Positions 1 to 9,544 of a stretch of 64,000 bases of DNA are shown piece by piece. The notes under the pieces were generated by a model. It saw only the letters and a list, made by a program, of their open reading frames with translations, was not told where the DNA came from and did not search any database. Source of the DNA: Mycetocola reblochoni REB411 (GTDB taxonomy: Bacteria > Actinomycetota > Actinomycetes > Actinomycetales > Microbacteriaceae); NCBI RefSeq assembly GCF_900163835.1, contig NZ_FUKR01000006.1, positions 1 to 64,000 on the forward strand, given 5' to 3'. Position numbers and translations under genes: made by a program. How positions within the stretch are numbered: the first letter of the stretch is position 1; every line of letters begins with the position of its first letter.

Positions 1-1
1 G

Positions 2-559
2 CCCCGCCCCGGCGTCGTCACTCTTCCGCCGTTCCCCGACCACACCGACTGGGCACGGGTCGCGGACGGCATCGCCCGCGCGCGGACGCGGCGGGCCCGC
101 GACGACCTCATGGCCCAGCTCAGGCAGCGACTACCGCGGGAGCTGTTCGTGCCCGGCTTCGTCGCCGCCGACCGGACCGAGGCGATCCGCAGCCTCGGCT
201 CACTGCTCATCCAGCACGGCATCGTCGACGACGGCTACGTCGCCAGCGCCATCGAGCGGGAGCGGCTCTCGTCCACGCTGTTCGCGGAGGGGCTGGCGGT
301 CCCGCATGCGATGGGGCTCACCGCACGCCGGACGGCGCTCGCGGTCGCCGTGTCTCCAGACGGGGTGCGCTGGGGGGACGACCGGGCCCGCCTCGTGGTG
401 TTCCTGGCGATCAGCCCGACCGACAGGGAGCAGTTCCAGTCGCTGTTCGATCGCCTGGTGGAGCTCTTCGCCGACCCGACCTCGCTCGGCAGGGTCGTCC
501 GCTCCGGTACGGACTACGACGCGTTCCTCTCCCAGATCGAGGACCTGTTCGACGCGTGA
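2..559 (+). CDS. C-terminal part of a PTS EIIA-domain regulator or enzyme (5' end outside the window)
   Basis: The frame is open to the first base, so this is the last 185 residues of a longer protein. The final ~145 residues look like a fructose/mannitol-type PTS EIIA domain: a GLAVPHA motif whose His (codon 305-307) is the expected phosphate acceptor, followed by a beta-rich segment and a C-terminal LFADP...F helix. The residues before it (LPPFPDHTDW..VADGIARAR) resemble the end of an EIIB-like domain, as in BglG/ManR-type antiterminators or activators. The assignment as regulator rather than free EIIA is inference; the upstream PRD domains would settle it. It converges on pabC 44 bp downstream. 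Confidence 0.7.
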   Translation, partial: PRPGVVTLPPFPDHTDWARVADGIARARTRRARDDLMAQLRQRLPRELFVPGFVAADRTEAIRSLGSLLIQHGIVDDGYVASAIERERLSSTLFAEGLAVPHAMGLTARRTALAVAVSPDGVRWGDDRARLVVFLAISPTDREQFQSLFDRLVELFADPTSLGRVVRSGTDYDAFLSQIEDLFDA

Positions 560-603
560 GCGTTCTGGAGCTGCCGTCGGCTCCGCTGTCCGCCATCCGC
601 CGT

Positions 604-1491
604 TCAGCGCGCCAGCAGCACCGCGTTGATCCTGTCGGTCAGCTCCGCGTCCTGCGGAACCGGCCGGCCGTCGAGCGCGACGACCGGCACGAGCAGCCGG
701 ACGCTGGAGGCCAGCCAGATCGCGTCCGCCTCGGCGAGGGCCGACACGGGAACCGGCTCCGCCGCGGTCTCGACGCGCTCGGCGTCGAGCGCGACGAAGG
801 CGTCGTGCTGGGTCGTGCCGGGGAGCACGCCGGCCTCGACCGCCGGCGTCACGATGCGCCCGCCGATCCGGGCGAGCACGGACGAGGTCGGACCCTCCAG
901 GACGTAACCGTCCGTCGAGGTGTAGATGACGTCCTGGGCGCCCCGCCTGGCCGCCTCGCGCAGCGCAGCCATGTTGGTCGCGTAGGACAGGCTCTTCGCT
1001 CCGAGCAGTAGCCATGGCGACTCGCTCGCCGCCGTCGAGCTCACGCCGCGGTCGAGCGTGACCACACGGACGCCGGTGCGCCGCTCCGGTACGGCGCTCG
1101 GCGCGGACGACACGGCGATCCAGCCGGTCGGGCGGGGTGAGCCCTCGCGCCCGCGACTGAGCACGAGCTTGAGCACGCCGGTGCGGCCCGCGGGGACGGC
1201 TCGCGCCGCGCGATCGAGGGCGTACCGCCACTGCGCCCGGTGCGGACGTGCCAGGTCGAGCAGTTCCGCGGAGCGGACCAGCCGGTCGAGGTGCGCCTCC
1301 GACGCCTGGACCCTGCCGTCGACGACCGCGAGGGTCTCGAAGACACCGTCGCCCCTGCTGGCCGCCAGGTCGTCCACCGTCAGCGTGCTCTGCGAGCCGG
1401 CGAACTCCGTCACCGACTCCTCCAGCATCGTCTCCGGTGCGCTCACATGCGCGGCAAGGACATCAACCATGAAAACTCGCGTCGCCGTCAT
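604..1491 (-). CDS. pabC: Aminotransferase class IV, 4-amino-4-deoxychorismate lyase-like
   Basis: A fold-type IV PLP enzyme of 295 residues. The PLP lysine lies in GAKSLSYATNM, and LEGPTSSV and PGTTQ are the cofactor-phosphate and C-terminal motifs of the PabC/IlvE/D-amino-acid transaminase family. PabC, which releases p-aminobenzoate for folate, is the best guess, but the family cannot be split reliably by eye. Start choice: ATG at 1491 is preferred because TATCCT (1504-1499) sits 7 nt upstream, the spacing of a leaderless transcript; GTG at 1497 and ATG at 1470 are alternatives, and none has a clear Shine-Dalgarno sequence. Confidence 0.7.
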   Translation of the reverse strand: MTATRVFMVDVLAAHVSAPETMLEESVTEFAGSQSTLTVDDLAASRGDGVFETLAVVDGRVQASEAHLDRLVRSAELLDLARPHRAQWRYALDRAARAVPAGRTGVLKLVLSRGREGSPRPTGWIAVSSAPSAVPERRTGVRVVTLDRGVSSTAASESPWLLLGAKSLSYATNMAALREAARRGAQDVIYTSTDGYVLEGPTSSVLARIGGRIVTPAVEAGVLPGTTQHDAFVALDAERVETAAEPVPVSALAEADAIWLASSVRLLVPVVALDGRPVPQDAELTDRINAVLLAR

Positions 1492-1571
1492 AGCCACAAG
1501 GATAATCCCGGCAGAGTGAACATCGGCCGGACATGCACGACGTGACGCGTCACCTCGGCGGCATGCCGGCC

Positions 1572-1601
1572 CCGGCGTCGGTGGGTCGCCCCCGACCCCG
1601 G
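1572..1601 (-). terminator. Hairpin just downstream of map
   Basis: An imperfect inverted repeat (CCGG-cg-TCGG with CCGA-cc-CCGG, 10-nt loop) begins 5 nt beyond the map stop codon. There is no T-run, so intrinsic termination of the secY-adk-map transcript here is only suggested. Confidence 0.35.
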
Positions 1602-1605
1602 CGCC

Positions 1606-2433
1606 CTAGGCGATGGGGACGGGCGTGACGCCGAAGGGCGCGAGGCCGGCCGCCCCGCCGTCGACCGCGGTCAGCACCCAGATGCCGTCGCGGTGCACGG
1701 CGACGCTGTGCTCCCAGTGGGCGGCGTCGGAGCCGTCCTCCGTCGCCACGGTCCAGTCGTCCTCACGGATGAAGCTGTCGATCGAGCCGCCGACCACCAT
1801 GGGCTCGATCGCGACGACCAGGCCGGGCTTGACCTCGGGACCGCGCTGCTTGACGCGGTAGTTGAACACCGGGGGCGCCTCGTGCATCGACCGGCCGATG
1901 CCGTGGCCGACATAGTCCGTGAGGATGCCGTAGTCGCCGCGCTCACGCACGTAGTCCTCGACGGACTCGCCCACCTCGTTGAGGTGGCGTGCCCTGGCGA
2001 GGCGCGCGATCCCCGCCCAGAGGGAGCCCTCCGCCACGTCGGCGAGCCGCTGACGGTCCGCCACGAGCTCGGGCCGCGCCGGGTCGGGCACGACCACGGT
2101 GATCGCCGCATCGCCGTTCCAGCCGCCGAGGATGGCGCCCGAGTCGATCGACACGATGTCGCCGGGCTCGAGGACCCTGTCGTTGGGGATTCCGTGGACG
2201 ATGTCGTCGTTCACGGACGCGCACACGGTGTGCCGGTAGCCGGGCTCGAGCTTGAAGTTGCTCGCCCCTCCCCTGGCGACGATCGCCGCCTCCGCGGCAC
2301 GGTCGATCTGCAGCGTCGTCGACCCGGCCACGATCAGCTCGCGCGCGGCGGCGAGCGACGCCGCCGTGGCCAGGCCCGGCTCGACCATCAGCCGGAGCTG
2401 GGCGGGCGACTTGTAGATCGACTTGCGGATCAT
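1606..2433 (-). CDS. map: Methionine aminopeptidase, type I
   Basis: Removes the N-terminal Met from nascent proteins in the cytosol. The 275-residue M24 fold shows the expected ligands: His in [10 protein letters not shown], the two Asp of SIDSGA and WNGDAA, His in GHGIG, Glu in AIEPMV and Glu in WEHSVAV, which together bind two metal ions. The ATG overlaps the adk stop by 4 bp (ATGA), so translation is probably coupled in secY-adk-map, the normal actinobacterial arrangement. Nothing unusual was seen apart from a slightly long C-terminus. Confidence 0.95.
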   Translation of the reverse strand: MIRKSIYKSPAQLRLMVEPGLATAASLAAARELIVAGSTTLQIDRAAEAAIVARGGASNFKLEPGYRHTVCASVNDDIVHGIPNDRVLEPGDIVSIDSGAILGGWNGDAAITVVVPDPARPELVADRQRLADVAEGSLWAGIARLARARHLNEVGESVEDYVRERGDYGILTDYVGHGIGRSMHEAPPVFNYRVKQRGPEVKPGLVVAIEPMVVGGSIDSFIREDDWTVATEDGSDAAHWEHSVAVHRDGIWVLTAVDGGAAGLAPFGVTPVPIA

Positions 2434-3038
2434 ACGGAGCGGGGGGTGAGCGAGCGCTCGTCGAGCGCGGCCGCGATCGCCTGCGACACCTCGTCGATGC
2501 TGCCCATGCCGTCGACCTCGACGACGAGGCCGCGGTCCCGGTACACGGCGACGATCGGCTCGGTCTGCTCGCGGTAGACGTCCTGCCGGTAGCGGATGAC
2601 GTCCTCGGTGTCGTCGGCGCGGCCGGAGTCGGCGGCGCGCTTGAGCAGCCGCGCGACGACCTCGTCGGTGTCGGCCGTCAGCAGGACGACCGCGTCGAGG
2701 GCCGCTCCGCTCGCGGCGAGCACCTCATCGAGCGCGCGAACCTGGTCGACCGTTCGGGGGTAGCCGTCGAGGAGGAAGCCGCCGACGGCGTCGTCCTGGC
2801 CGAGGCGGTCGGCGACGATCTCGTTGGTCAGGGAGTCGGGGACCAGGTTGCCCGCCGAGGTGATCTCCTGGATGCGCTGACCGAGCTCGGTCCCTCCGGC
2901 GATGTTGGCGCGGAAGATGTCGCCGGTGGAGATCGCGGGGATGCCGTACCGCTCGGCGATGCGGGCGGCCTGGGTGCCTTTGCCCGCACCGGGCGGGCCG
3001 ACGATGAGCAGGCGCGTGCCCGCGGGGGTGGTGGTCAT
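2430..3038 (-). CDS. adk: Adenylate kinase
   Basis: Interconverts ATP + AMP and 2 ADP in the cytosol. It has the P-loop [10 protein letters not shown] at residues 14-23, the AMP-site segment STGDIFR, and the FLLDGYPRT motif. At 202 residues it has the short LID without zinc cysteines, as usual in actinobacteria. The ATG overlaps the secY stop codon (ATGA) and its own stop overlaps the map start in the same way. Confidence 0.97.
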   Translation of the reverse strand: MTTTPAGTRLLIVGPPGAGKGTQAARIAERYGIPAISTGDIFRANIAGGTELGQRIQEITSAGNLVPDSLTNEIVADRLGQDDAVGGFLLDGYPRTVDQVRALDEVLAASGAALDAVVLLTADTDEVVARLLKRAADSGRADDTEDVIRYRQDVYREQTEPIVAVYRDRGLVVEVDGMGSIDEVSQAIAAALDERSLTPRSV

Positions 3039-4357
3039 CGGAGGAGTCCTTCGTAGTGGCGCTGCTGCAGCTGGGAGTCGATCTGCTTCACGGTCTCGAG
3101 CCCGACGCCGACGATGATGAGGATCGACGCGCCGCCGAACGGGAAGTTCTGGTTGGCGGACACCGTGGCGAGGGCGACGAGCGGGATGAGCGCGATGATG
3201 CCGAGGTAGAGCGAACCGGGCAGCGTCACACGCGTGAGCACGTAGTCCAGGTACTCGGCGGTCGGGCGTCCGGCGCGGATGCCGGGGATGAAGCCGCCGT
3301 AGCGCTTCATGTTGTCCGCCACCTCTTCGGGGTTGAAGGTGATGGCGACGTAGAAGTAGGTGAATCCGATGATCAGCAGGAAGAACACCAGCATGTACAG
3401 CGGCGAGTCACCGCTGACCAGGTTGTTGCTCACCCAGGTGACCCACGCGGCCGACTCCTCGCCCGCTGCGGGCTGGTTGAACTGGACGAGCAGCGACGGC
3501 AGGAACAGCAGCGAGGAGGCGAAGATCACCGGCACGACGCCGGCCATGTTGACCTTGATCGGGATGTAGGTGTTGTGCCCGCCGTAGGTGCGGCGCCCGA
3601 CCATCCGCTTGGCGTACTGGACCGGGACGCGACGCTGGGACTGCTCGACGAAGACGACCGCCGCCATGATGACGATCCCGACCGCGATCACCATGAGGAA
3701 GGTGTTGAAGCCGCGCGCCTCCTGGATGCCCCAGAGCGCTGCGGGGAACGTCGCGGCGATGGAGGTGAAGATGAGCAGCGACATGCCGTTGCCGACGCCG
3801 CGCTCGGTGATGAGCTCGCCGAGCCACATGATGAGGCCGGTGCCGGCGGTCATGGTGATGACGATGAGCAGCAGCGAGTACCAGGAGTCGTCCGTGAGGA
3901 GCTGGGTGCACTCGGCGGTCCCGCTCGCACCGAACAGCTGGCCGGAGCGTGCGACCGTGATCAGCGTCGTCGACTGGAGGACACCGAGGAAGATCGTCAG
4001 GTAGCGGGTGTACTGCGTCAGCTTCGCCTGGCCGGACTGCCCCTCCTTGTGGAGCGTCTCGAAGTGCGGGATGACCACGCGAAGCAGCTGCGTGATGATC
4101 GACGCCGTGATGTACGGCATGATGCCGAGCGCGAAGATCGACAGCTGGAGCAGCGCGCCGCCGGAGAACAGGTTCACCAGCTCGTACAGGCCGGACGCGC
4201 CCTGGTTCTGCTGCAGACAGGTCTGCACGTTCTCGAAGTCGACGAACGGCGCGGGGACGAACGAACCGAGACGGTAGAGCACGATGACCCCGAGGGTGAA
4301 TCCGATCTTCCGACGAAGGTCAGGCGTACGGAAGATCCGCGCGATGGCGCTAAACAA
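3035..4357 (-). CDS. secY: Preprotein translocase subunit SecY
   Basis: The channel subunit of SecYEG in the cytoplasmic membrane, 440 residues with ten predicted hydrophobic helices. The first helix follows the N-terminal [14 protein letters not shown], the plug region follows it, and the cytoplasmic loop carries [13 protein letters not shown], a SecY signature. The start is TTG at 4357: a strong AGGAGG lies 7 nt upstream on the minus strand and the TTG reading gives the conserved N-terminus [15 protein letters not shown]. About 230 bp separate it from rplO, with a hairpin and a possible own promoter. Confidence 0.96.
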   Translation of the reverse strand: MFSAIARIFRTPDLRRKIGFTLGVIVLYRLGSFVPAPFVDFENVQTCLQQNQGASGLYELVNLFSGGALLQLSIFALGIMPYITASIITQLLRVVIPHFETLHKEGQSGQAKLTQYTRYLTIFLGVLQSTTLITVARSGQLFGASGTAECTQLLTDDSWYSLLLIVITMTAGTGLIMWLGELITERGVGNGMSLLIFTSIAATFPAALWGIQEARGFNTFLMVIAVGIVIMAAVVFVEQSQRRVPVQYAKRMVGRRTYGGHNTYIPIKVNMAGVVPVIFASSLLFLPSLLVQFNQPAAGEESAAWVTWVSNNLVSGDSPLYMLVFFLLIIGFTYFYVAITFNPEEVADNMKRYGGFIPGIRAGRPTAEYLDYVLTRVTLPGSLYLGIIALIPLVALATVSANQNFPFGGASILIIVGVGLETVKQIDSQLQQRHYEGLLR

Positions 4358-4439
4358 GGAATGGCCTCCTGGTTTGAGAGTCGTGACGACCCCATGTACC
4401 GGTGAACGAGAAGCCCTTCAGAAACGGACTCAAGGATCA

Positions 4440-4470
4440 AATCTACCGGATTGTTACCGCCCTGTGGCAA
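4440..4470 (-). promoter_or_regulatory. Candidate secY promoter
   Basis: On the minus strand TTGCCA (4470-4465) and TAGATT (4445-4440) are separated by 19 nt, in the gap between rplO and secY. The -35 is a near match to TTGACA, but the spacer is 2 nt too long for an ideal site. This would let secY-adk-map be expressed apart from the ribosomal genes. Confidence 0.3.
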
Positions 4471-4538
4471 TTCGACGACGATTCGCGTCGTGAACGGTAG
4501 GCGAACCCTGACCCGTGCAGGCGCGCCGAACGACGACG

Positions 4539-4570
4539 ACGGGGCCGCCCACCGAAGTGGACGGCCCCGT
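4539..4570 (-). terminator. GC-rich hairpin between rplO and secY
   Basis: A perfect 9-bp stem (ACGGGGCCG with CGGCCCCGT), with a further inner CAC/GTG pairing, starts 15 nt after the rplO stop codon. No T-run follows, so it may act as a partial terminator or RNA-processing/stability element that reduces read-through into secY. Confidence 0.5.
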
Positions 4571-4584
4571 CGGGCAGCGCGTGG

Positions 4585-5160
4585 CTACTTGATCGAACCG
4601 CCGGCGGCGACGATCTTCTGCTCGGCCGAACCGGAGACCTTGTCGACGGACACGGTCAGCGCAACGCTGATGTCGCCGTCGCCGAGGACCTTGACCAGCT
4701 CGTTCTTGCGAACGGCACCCTTGGCGACGAGGTCAGCGGTCGTGACCTCTCCACCGGCGGGGTACAGCTCGGCGAGCTTGGCCAGGTTCACGACCTGGTA
4801 CTCGACCCGGAACGGGTTCTTGAAGCCGCGCAGCTTCGGCGCACGCATGTGCAGCGGAAGCTGGCCACCGGCGAAGCCGGGGCGGACCTGGTAGCGGGCC
4901 TTCGTGCCCTTGGTTCCACGACCCGCGGTCTTACCCTTGGATCCCTCACCACGACCCACGCGGGTCTTGGCCTTCTTGGAACCGGCGGCGGGACGGAGGT
5001 GGTGCACCTTCAGGACCTGAACGCGCTCCTCCGACTCGTTGACCGCGGTGGCCTTCGACGAGGCGGCAGCCGTCTTGGCGGGAGCCTTCTTCGCCGGAGC
5101 CTTCTTGGCGGGAGCCTTCTTCGGGGCCTCCTCGGTGACGTCCTTCTTGTCGTCAGCCAT
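4585..5160 (-). CDS. rplO: 50S ribosomal protein L15 with Lys/Ala/Pro-rich N-terminal extension
   Basis: A large-subunit assembly protein. Residues ~47-191 are an ordinary L15 ([20 protein letters not shown], then [17 protein letters not shown]). The first ~45 residues are an acidic start followed by three APAKK-type repeats and an Ala/Ser stretch, making the protein 191 rather than ~147 residues. The ATG at 5160 abuts the rpmD stop, and no better in-frame start exists at the canonical position (the residue before VLKVHHL is Gln), so the extension appears to be translated. Similar histone-tail-like extensions are known on other actinobacterial ribosomal proteins. Confidence 0.95.
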   Translation of the reverse strand: MADDKKDVTEEAPKKAPAKKAPAKKAPAKTAAASSKATAVNESEERVQVLKVHHLRPAAGSKKAKTRVGRGEGSKGKTAGRGTKGTKARYQVRPGFAGGQLPLHMRAPKLRGFKNPFRVEYQVVNLAKLAELYPAGGEVTTADLVAKGAVRKNELVKVLGDGDISVALTVSVDKVSGSAEQKIVAAGGSIK

Positions 5161-5342
5161 TAGTCGATCTCCTCAACCTTCACAAGGTGAGCAACAGTGT
5201 TGACGTAGCCGCGGTTCTGCGCGTCGTCCGGGCGGATCACGGTCTGACCGATCTTCCGGAGGCCCAGGCTACGCAGCGTGTCGCGCTGGTACTGCTTCTC
5301 ACTAACTTTGGACTTGACCTGCGTGATCTTCAGGCTTGCCAT
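5160..5342 (-). CDS. rpmD: 50S ribosomal protein L30
   Basis: A 60-residue L30 of the bacterial short type, recognised from [10 protein letters not shown] at the N-terminus and [19 protein letters not shown] in the middle. Its stop shares one base with the rplO start (TAATG) and its ATG shares one base with the rpsE stop, so it is translationally coupled on both sides within the spc run. Confidence 0.95.
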   Translation of the reverse strand: MASLKITQVKSKVSEKQYQRDTLRSLGLRKIGQTVIRPDDAQNRGYVNTVAHLVKVEEID

Positions 5343-6091
5343 CAGGCACCTACCTTCGCAGCCGCAGCAGCCTGCGCGGCCTCAGCCTCGGCGCGCACCA
5401 GACGGGCGGGGGCGACCTGGTCGAACTCGAGACCGCGACGCGCGGCGACCGCACGGGGCTCCTCGAGCTGCTTCAGGGCCTCGACCGTGGCGTGCACGAT
5501 GTTGATCGTGTTCGACGAACCGAGCGACTTGCTCAGCACGTCGTGGATGCCCGCGCACTCCAGGACCGCACGGACCGGACCACCGGCGATAACACCGGTA
5601 CCGGCGACGGCGGGACGCAGCAGGACGACGCCGGCAGCGGCCTCACCCTGGACGGGGTGCGGGATGGTCTTCTCGACGCGCGGGACGCGGAAGAAGTTCT
5701 TCTTCGCCTCCTCGACACCCTTCGAGATGGCCAGGGGAACTTCCTTGGCCTTGCCGTAACCGACGCCGACCAGGCCGTTGCCGTCTCCGACGACCACGAG
5801 GGCGGTGAAGCTGAAGCGACGACCACCCTTCACGACCTTGGACACACGGTTGATCGTGACGACGCGCTCCAGGAACTGGTTCTTGTCGTCGCGGTCGCCG
5901 CCACGGCCACCACGGCCGCCGTCACGGCCGCCACGGCCCTGGCCCTGACCGCCGCGCTCGTTGCGACCGCCGCCACGGCGGTTGTCGCGACCGGCGTCAC
6001 GGCCGTTCTGGGCGGTACCGGCAGCGGTCTCGACCGGCTTGTCGGCGATCGTCTCGGCAGCCACGTTCTGCTCCTTGTTCTCTTCGCTCAC
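5342..6091 (-). CDS. rpsE: 30S ribosomal protein S5 with long low-complexity N-terminal extension
   Basis: A small-subunit protein at the decoding-site periphery. The double-stranded RNA-binding-like S5 core begins near residue 70 ([20 protein letters not shown]) and contains [18 protein letters not shown] and the C-terminal [16 protein letters not shown]. Ahead of it lie ~70 residues: an acidic start (MSEENKEQ) and then Arg/Gly repeats of RGG type ([14 protein letters not shown]). At 249 residues it is clearly longer than the usual ~165-170. RGG repeats are RNA-binding in other proteins; their role here is unknown. The stop of rplR overlaps the ATG by 4 bp. Confidence 0.96.
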   Translation of the reverse strand: MSEENKEQNVAAETIADKPVETAAGTAQNGRDAGRDNRRGGGRNERGGQGQGRGGRDGGRGGRGGDRDDKNQFLERVVTINRVSKVVKGGRRFSFTALVVVGDGNGLVGVGYGKAKEVPLAISKGVEEAKKNFFRVPRVEKTIPHPVQGEAAAGVVLLRPAVAGTGVIAGGPVRAVLECAGIHDVLSKSLGSSNTINIVHATVEALKQLEEPRAVAARRGLEFDQVAPARLVRAEAEAAQAAAAAKVGA

Positions 6092-6447
6092 AGGTTCAAA
6101 CCTCCCTCGCGAGCGCCATCGGCGATCGCAGCGACACGACCGGCGTAGCGGTTGCCGCCACGGTCGAAGACGACCTCGTCGATGCCGGCGCTCTTCGCGC
6201 GCTCGGCGACGAGCTCGCCGACCTTCTTGGCCTTTGCGGTCTTGTCACCCTCGAAGCTGCGCAGCTCGGTCTCCATGGTGGAGGCCGATGCGAGGGTGTG
6301 GCCCTTGCTGTCGTCGACGAGCTGCACGAAGACGTGACGGCTCGAGCGGTTGACGACCAGGCGCGGACGGATCGAGGTGCCCTCGATCTTCTTGCGGAGA
6401 CGTGCGTGACGACGCGCGCGTGCCGCGGACTTGGATGTGGTGGCCAT
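6088..6447 (-). CDS. rplR: 50S ribosomal protein L18
   Basis: A 5S rRNA-binding protein of 119 residues, standard length. The signatures [20 protein letters not shown] and [18 protein letters not shown] are intact. It sits 3 bp downstream of rplF and overlaps rpsE by 4 bp. Confidence 0.96.
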   Translation of the reverse strand: MATTSKSAARARRHARLRKKIEGTSIRPRLVVNRSSRHVFVQLVDDSKGHTLASASTMETELRSFEGDKTAKAKKVGELVAERAKSAGIDEVVFDRGGNRYAGRVAAIADGAREGGLNL

Positions 6448-6450
6448 GGT

Positions 6451-6987
6451 CTACTTACCAGCCTTTCCAGCCTTGCGGCGAACGACCTCGCCGGCGTACC
6501 GCACACCCTTGCCCTTGTAAGGCTCGGGCTTGCGGATCTTACGAATGTTGGCGGCTGCCTCGCCGACGGCCTGCTTGTCGATGCCGGCGACCGTGAGCTT
6601 GTTGTTGCCCTCGACCGTCAGGGTGATGCCTGCGGGCGGGTCGATGAGCACCGGGTGCGAGAAGCCGAGGGCGAACTCGACGCTCTGGCCCTTCTGCTGC
6701 ACGCGGTAGCCGGTGCCGACGACCTCGAGGCCCTTGGAGTAGCCCTCGGTGACGCCGACGATGTTGTTGGAGATCAGGGTCCTGGTCAGCCCGTGCAGCG
6801 AACGCGACTCGCGCTCGTCGTTCGGACGCGAGACGACGACGAGCGTCCCCTCGACCTTGGCCTCGATCGGGCTGGCGACGGTGAGCGCCAGCTCGCCCTT
6901 GGGGCCCTTGACGGTGACGACGGAGCCGTCAACGGTCACGGTGACACCCGCGGGAATGCTGATGGGGAGCTTTCCGATACGTGACAT
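6451..6987 (-). CDS. rplF: 50S ribosomal protein L6
   Basis: 178 residues. It begins [17 protein letters not shown] and ends with the L6 C-terminal signature [14 protein letters not shown], which contacts 23S rRNA near the factor-binding site. Standard length and order (rpsH-rplF-rplR); 6-bp gap to rpsH. Confidence 0.97.
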   Translation of the reverse strand: MSRIGKLPISIPAGVTVTVDGSVVTVKGPKGELALTVASPIEAKVEGTLVVVSRPNDERESRSLHGLTRTLISNNIVGVTEGYSKGLEVVGTGYRVQQKGQSVEFALGFSHPVLIDPPAGITLTVEGNNKLTVAGIDKQAVGEAAANIRKIRKPEPYKGKGVRYAGEVVRRKAGKAGK

Positions 6988-6993
6988 GTCGCG

Positions 6994-7392
6994 TTACCAC
7001 ACGTAGGCGAGGACTTCCCCGCCGACGCCCTTCTTATTGGCCTGCCGGTCCGTGAGGAGCCCGGAGGAGGTGGACAGGATCGCCACGCCCAGACCGCCGA
7101 GGACGGTGGGCAGTTCGGTCGAGCGCGCGTAGACGCGGAGACCGGGCTTGGAGACGCGCTTGATGCCCGCAATGGACGACTCGCGGTTGGGGCCGAACTT
7201 GAGGTTCAGCGTGAGGGTCTTGCCGACGCGGGCGTCGGTGACCTCGAAGCCGGCGATGTAACCCTCGCTGGTGAGGATCTCGGCGATCTTCGCCTTCAGC
7301 TTCGAGTGGGGCATCGACACGGAATCGTGGTGGGCCCCATTGGCGTTACGCAGTCTGGTCAGCATGTCTGCGACCGGATCTGTCATCGTCAT
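6994..7392 (-). CDS. rpsH: 30S ribosomal protein S8
   Basis: 132 residues, an early 16S rRNA-binding assembly protein. The start is the ATG at 7392, giving [18 protein letters not shown] as in other actinobacteria; a longer reading to 7458 is rejected because the extra residues match nothing and an AAGGAA ribosome-binding site lies just before 7392. The C-terminus [19 protein letters not shown] carries the S8 signature. The zinc-type rpsN gene that often precedes it is absent. Confidence 0.96.
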   Translation of the reverse strand: MTMTDPVADMLTRLRNANGAHHDSVSMPHSKLKAKIAEILTSEGYIAGFEVTDARVGKTLTLNLKFGPNRESSIAGIKRVSKPGLRVYARSTELPTVLGGLGVAILSTSSGLLTDRQANKKGVGGEVLAYVW

Positions 7393-7574
7393 AGATGGTT
7401 TCCTTCGTTCACCAGGTTTCGACGCCCCGTTACACGAGGGCCGACCTGTGGTGGTCAAGGGGCGGCGGATGCCGCTCCTCCTGCATACAAGTGGCCTGCC
7501 GGGCCCGAAGTGATCCGGACCCGGACAGGCAACCTGTACAGCATATATTCAGTTGAACGAAAATCCCAGTTGAA
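7393..7574 (-). promoter_or_regulatory. rplE-rpsH spacer with direct repeats, hairpin and candidate promoter
   Basis: At 182 bp this is the longest gap inside the S10-spc run. On the minus strand, directly after the rplE stop, come two copies of TTCAACTG (7574-7567 and 7557-7550), then an AT-rich ATATATGCT, a strong hairpin (7494-7530; GCCTG/CAGGC and CCGGG/CCCGG stems), and TTGACC (7458-7453) with TGTAAC (7434-7429) at 18-nt spacing as a possible internal promoter for rpsH onward. It contains no rpsN reading frame. The functional reading is inference. Confidence 0.35.
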
Positions 7575-8165
7575 TTACTGGGCTGCCTCGTTCGACTTGA
7601 ACGGGAAGCCGAGCGCCTTGAGCAGCGCGCGACCCTCGTCATCCGTCTTCGCGGTGGTGACGACGGTGATGTCGAAGCCGCGGACACGGTCGATGCGGTC
7701 CTGATCGATCTCGTGGAACACGCTCTGCTCGGTCAGACCGAAGGTGTAGTTCCCGTTTCCGTCGAACTGGCGGTCGCTGAGACCACGGAAGTCGCGGATG
7801 CGGGGCAGAGCGAGCGAGATCAGGCGGTCCAGGAACTCCCAGGCGCGGTCACCGCGGAGGGTGACGTGCGCGCCGATGGCCTGGCCCTCACGCAGCTTGA
7901 ACTGCGCGATGGACTTGCGGGCCTTGGTGACCTGGGGCTTCTGACCGGTGATCTTGGTCAGGTCCGTGATGGCACCCTCGATGACCTTCGAGTCACGAGC
8001 GGCCTCACCGACACCGGTGTTCACGACGACCTTGACGAGGCCCGGCACCTGGTGCACGTTCGTGAAGCCGAACTGCTCCTTCAGCGCCGAGACGATCTCG
8101 GCCTTGTACTTCTGCTTCAGGCGCGGCTGGATCTTGCCAGCCGGCGCGGCAGCGGTGTCCGTCAT
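7575..8165 (-). CDS. rplE: 50S ribosomal protein L5
   Basis: A 5S rRNA-binding protein in the central protuberance. 196 residues with the L5 motifs [15 protein letters not shown] and [18 protein letters not shown]. The N-terminal ~12 residues ([11 protein letters not shown]) are a short extension common in actinobacteria. The ATG shares one base with the rplX stop. Confidence 0.96.
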   Translation of the reverse strand: MTDTAAAPAGKIQPRLKQKYKAEIVSALKEQFGFTNVHQVPGLVKVVVNTGVGEAARDSKVIEGAITDLTKITGQKPQVTKARKSIAQFKLREGQAIGAHVTLRGDRAWEFLDRLISLALPRIRDFRGLSDRQFDGNGNYTFGLTEQSVFHEIDQDRIDRVRGFDITVVTTAKTDDEGRALLKALGFPFKSNEAAQ

Positions 8166-8524
8166 TAGAGGTCCTTACCTGACTTCTTGGCGTAACGAAC
8201 GCGGACCGTCTTGCTGACGCCGTCCTTCGTCACCTGCTCGTTGCGGTGGCCGACGCGGGTCGGCTTCTTGGTCTCGGGGTCGACCAGCGCGACGTTCGAG
8301 ATGTGGATCGGGGCCTCGAAGGTCTCCAGGCCACCGGTGCGCGTGCCGCGCTGGGTCTGACCCTGGCGGACGTGCTTGGTGACGTAGTTGACGCCCTCGA
8401 CGAGCACGCGGTTGCGCTCGACGAAGACCTCGAGGACCTTGCCCTGCTTGCCACGGTCTCCGCCGCGCTCCTGCTTGGCGCCCGAGATGACCTGAACCAG
8501 GTCACCCTTCTTGATCTTTGCCAT
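8165..8524 (-). CDS. rplX: 50S ribosomal protein L24
   Basis: An assembly-initiating 23S rRNA-binding protein of 119 residues. The N-terminal KOW motif ([14 protein letters not shown] then GKQGKVLEV) is clear, followed by [13 protein letters not shown]. Placed 2 bp after rplN and overlapping rplE by one base. Confidence 0.95.
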   Translation of the reverse strand: MAKIKKGDLVQVISGAKQERGGDRGKQGKVLEVFVERNRVLVEGVNYVTKHVRQGQTQRGTRTGGLETFEAPIHISNVALVDPETKKPTRVGHRNEQVTKDGVSKTVRVRYAKKSGKDL

Positions 8525-8526
8525 GA

Positions 8527-8895
8527 CTAGATAACCTCCGGCGCGAGCGAGACGATCTTCATGAATCGCTTGTCGCGCAGCTCGCGGCCGACCGGACCGA
8601 AGATACGGGTACCGCGGGGGTCTCCGTCGTTCTTCAGGATAACGGCGGCGTTCTCATCGAACTTGATGTAGGAGCCGTCGGCACGACGGGTCTCCTTCTT
8701 GGTGCGAACGATGACGGCCTTGACGACGTCACCCTTCTTGACGTTGCCGCCCGGGATCGCGTCCTTGACGGTCGCGACGATGGTGTCGCCGAGGCCCGCG
8801 TAGCGACGGCCGGAGCCGCCGAGGACGCGAATCGTGAGCAGCTCCTTGGCGCCGGTGTTGTCGGCGACCTTGACTCGTGATTCCTGCTGAAGCAC
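8527..8895 (-). CDS. rplN: 50S ribosomal protein L14
   Basis: 122 residues, standard. It starts [18 protein letters not shown], a near-invariant L14 N-terminus, and contains [19 protein letters not shown]. It lies 32 bp after rpsQ with a GAAGGAG-like ribosome-binding site. Confidence 0.97.
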   Translation of the reverse strand: MLQQESRVKVADNTGAKELLTIRVLGGSGRRYAGLGDTIVATVKDAIPGGNVKKGDVVKAVIVRTKKETRRADGSYIKFDENAAVILKNDGDPRGTRIFGPVGRELRDKRFMKIVSLAPEVI

Positions 8896-8927
8896 TGTTT
8901 ACTCCTTCTACAAAGTAAGCCGGGGGC

Positions 8928-9215
8928 TTACTTAGCCTTCTCGAGGATCTCGACCAGGCGCCACCGCTTGGTCGCACTCAGCGGACGGGTCTCGCTGATG
9001 ACGACCAGGTCGCCACGGCCGGCAGTGTTCTGCTCGTCGTGCGCCTTCACCTTGGTGGTGCGGCGGATGACCTTGCCGTACAGCGGGTGCTTCACGCGGT
9101 CCTCGACCTCGACGACGATGGTCTTGTCCATCTTGTCGCTGACGACGTAACCACGACGGGTCTTGCGGTAGCCGCGGACGAGCTCCTCGGCGACCTTCTC
9201 GTTGGTCTCAGCCAT
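8928..9215 (-). CDS. rpsQ: 30S ribosomal protein S17
   Basis: 95 residues, a primary 16S rRNA-binding OB-fold protein. [18 protein letters not shown] and [20 protein letters not shown] are family signatures. The ~10-residue N-terminal acidic extension is usual for actinobacteria. It is 2 bp from the rpmC stop. Confidence 0.96.
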   Translation of the reverse strand: MAETNEKVAEELVRGYRKTRRGYVVSDKMDKTIVVEVEDRVKHPLYGKVIRRTTKVKAHDEQNTAGRGDLVVISETRPLSATKRWRLVEILEKAK

Positions 9216-9217
9216 GG

Positions 9218-9544
9218 TTACTTGGCCTCCTCAGTCTCGGTCTCGGCTGCCGCGGGAGCGGCGTCCTTGGTCGCGCTCTTCTTGGCCTTGGTCTTCTTCT
9301 CGGGGACCGCGGCCGGAGCGGGGGTGGCCCGGATCCCGAGCTCGCGCTCACGGATCACGGTGTAGATGCGGGCGATGTCGCGCTTGACCGCGCGCAGACG
9401 TCCGTGGGTCTCGAGCTGGCCGGTGGCCGACTGGAAGCGCAGGTTGAACAGCTCTTCCTTGGCCTTCTTCAGCTCGGACGCCAGACGCTCGTCCTCGAAT
9501 GTGTCGAGCTCGACAGGGGTGAGCTCCTTGGAACCGATCGCCAT
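9218..9544 (-). CDS. rpmC: 50S ribosomal protein L29 with Ala/Lys-rich C-terminal tail
   Basis: 108 residues. The coiled two-helix L29 core spans residues ~7-75 ([15 protein letters not shown], then [14 protein letters not shown]); the last ~35 residues are low complexity ([19 protein letters not shown]), so it exceeds the usual 65-80. The start is ATG at 9544, overlapping the rplP TAA by one base; a longer upstream reading is an out-of-family shadow of rplP. Confidence 0.95.
   Translation of the reverse strand: MAIGSKELTPVELDTFEDERLASELKKAKEELFNLRFQSATGQLETHGRLRAVKRDIARIYTVIRERELGIRATPAPAAVPEKKTKAKKSATKDAAPAAAETETEEAK

Noticed and set aside
566-585. Small GGAGC/GCTCC hairpin between the PTS gene and pabC as bidirectional terminator
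   Set aside because: Only a 5-bp stem without T-run; too weak to annotate.
3056-4405. Long plus-strand open frame opposite secY, and similar long frames opposite ribosomal genes
   Set aside because: Antisense shadows caused by GC-rich third positions; the translations are low-complexity and match no family, while the minus strand encodes known proteins.
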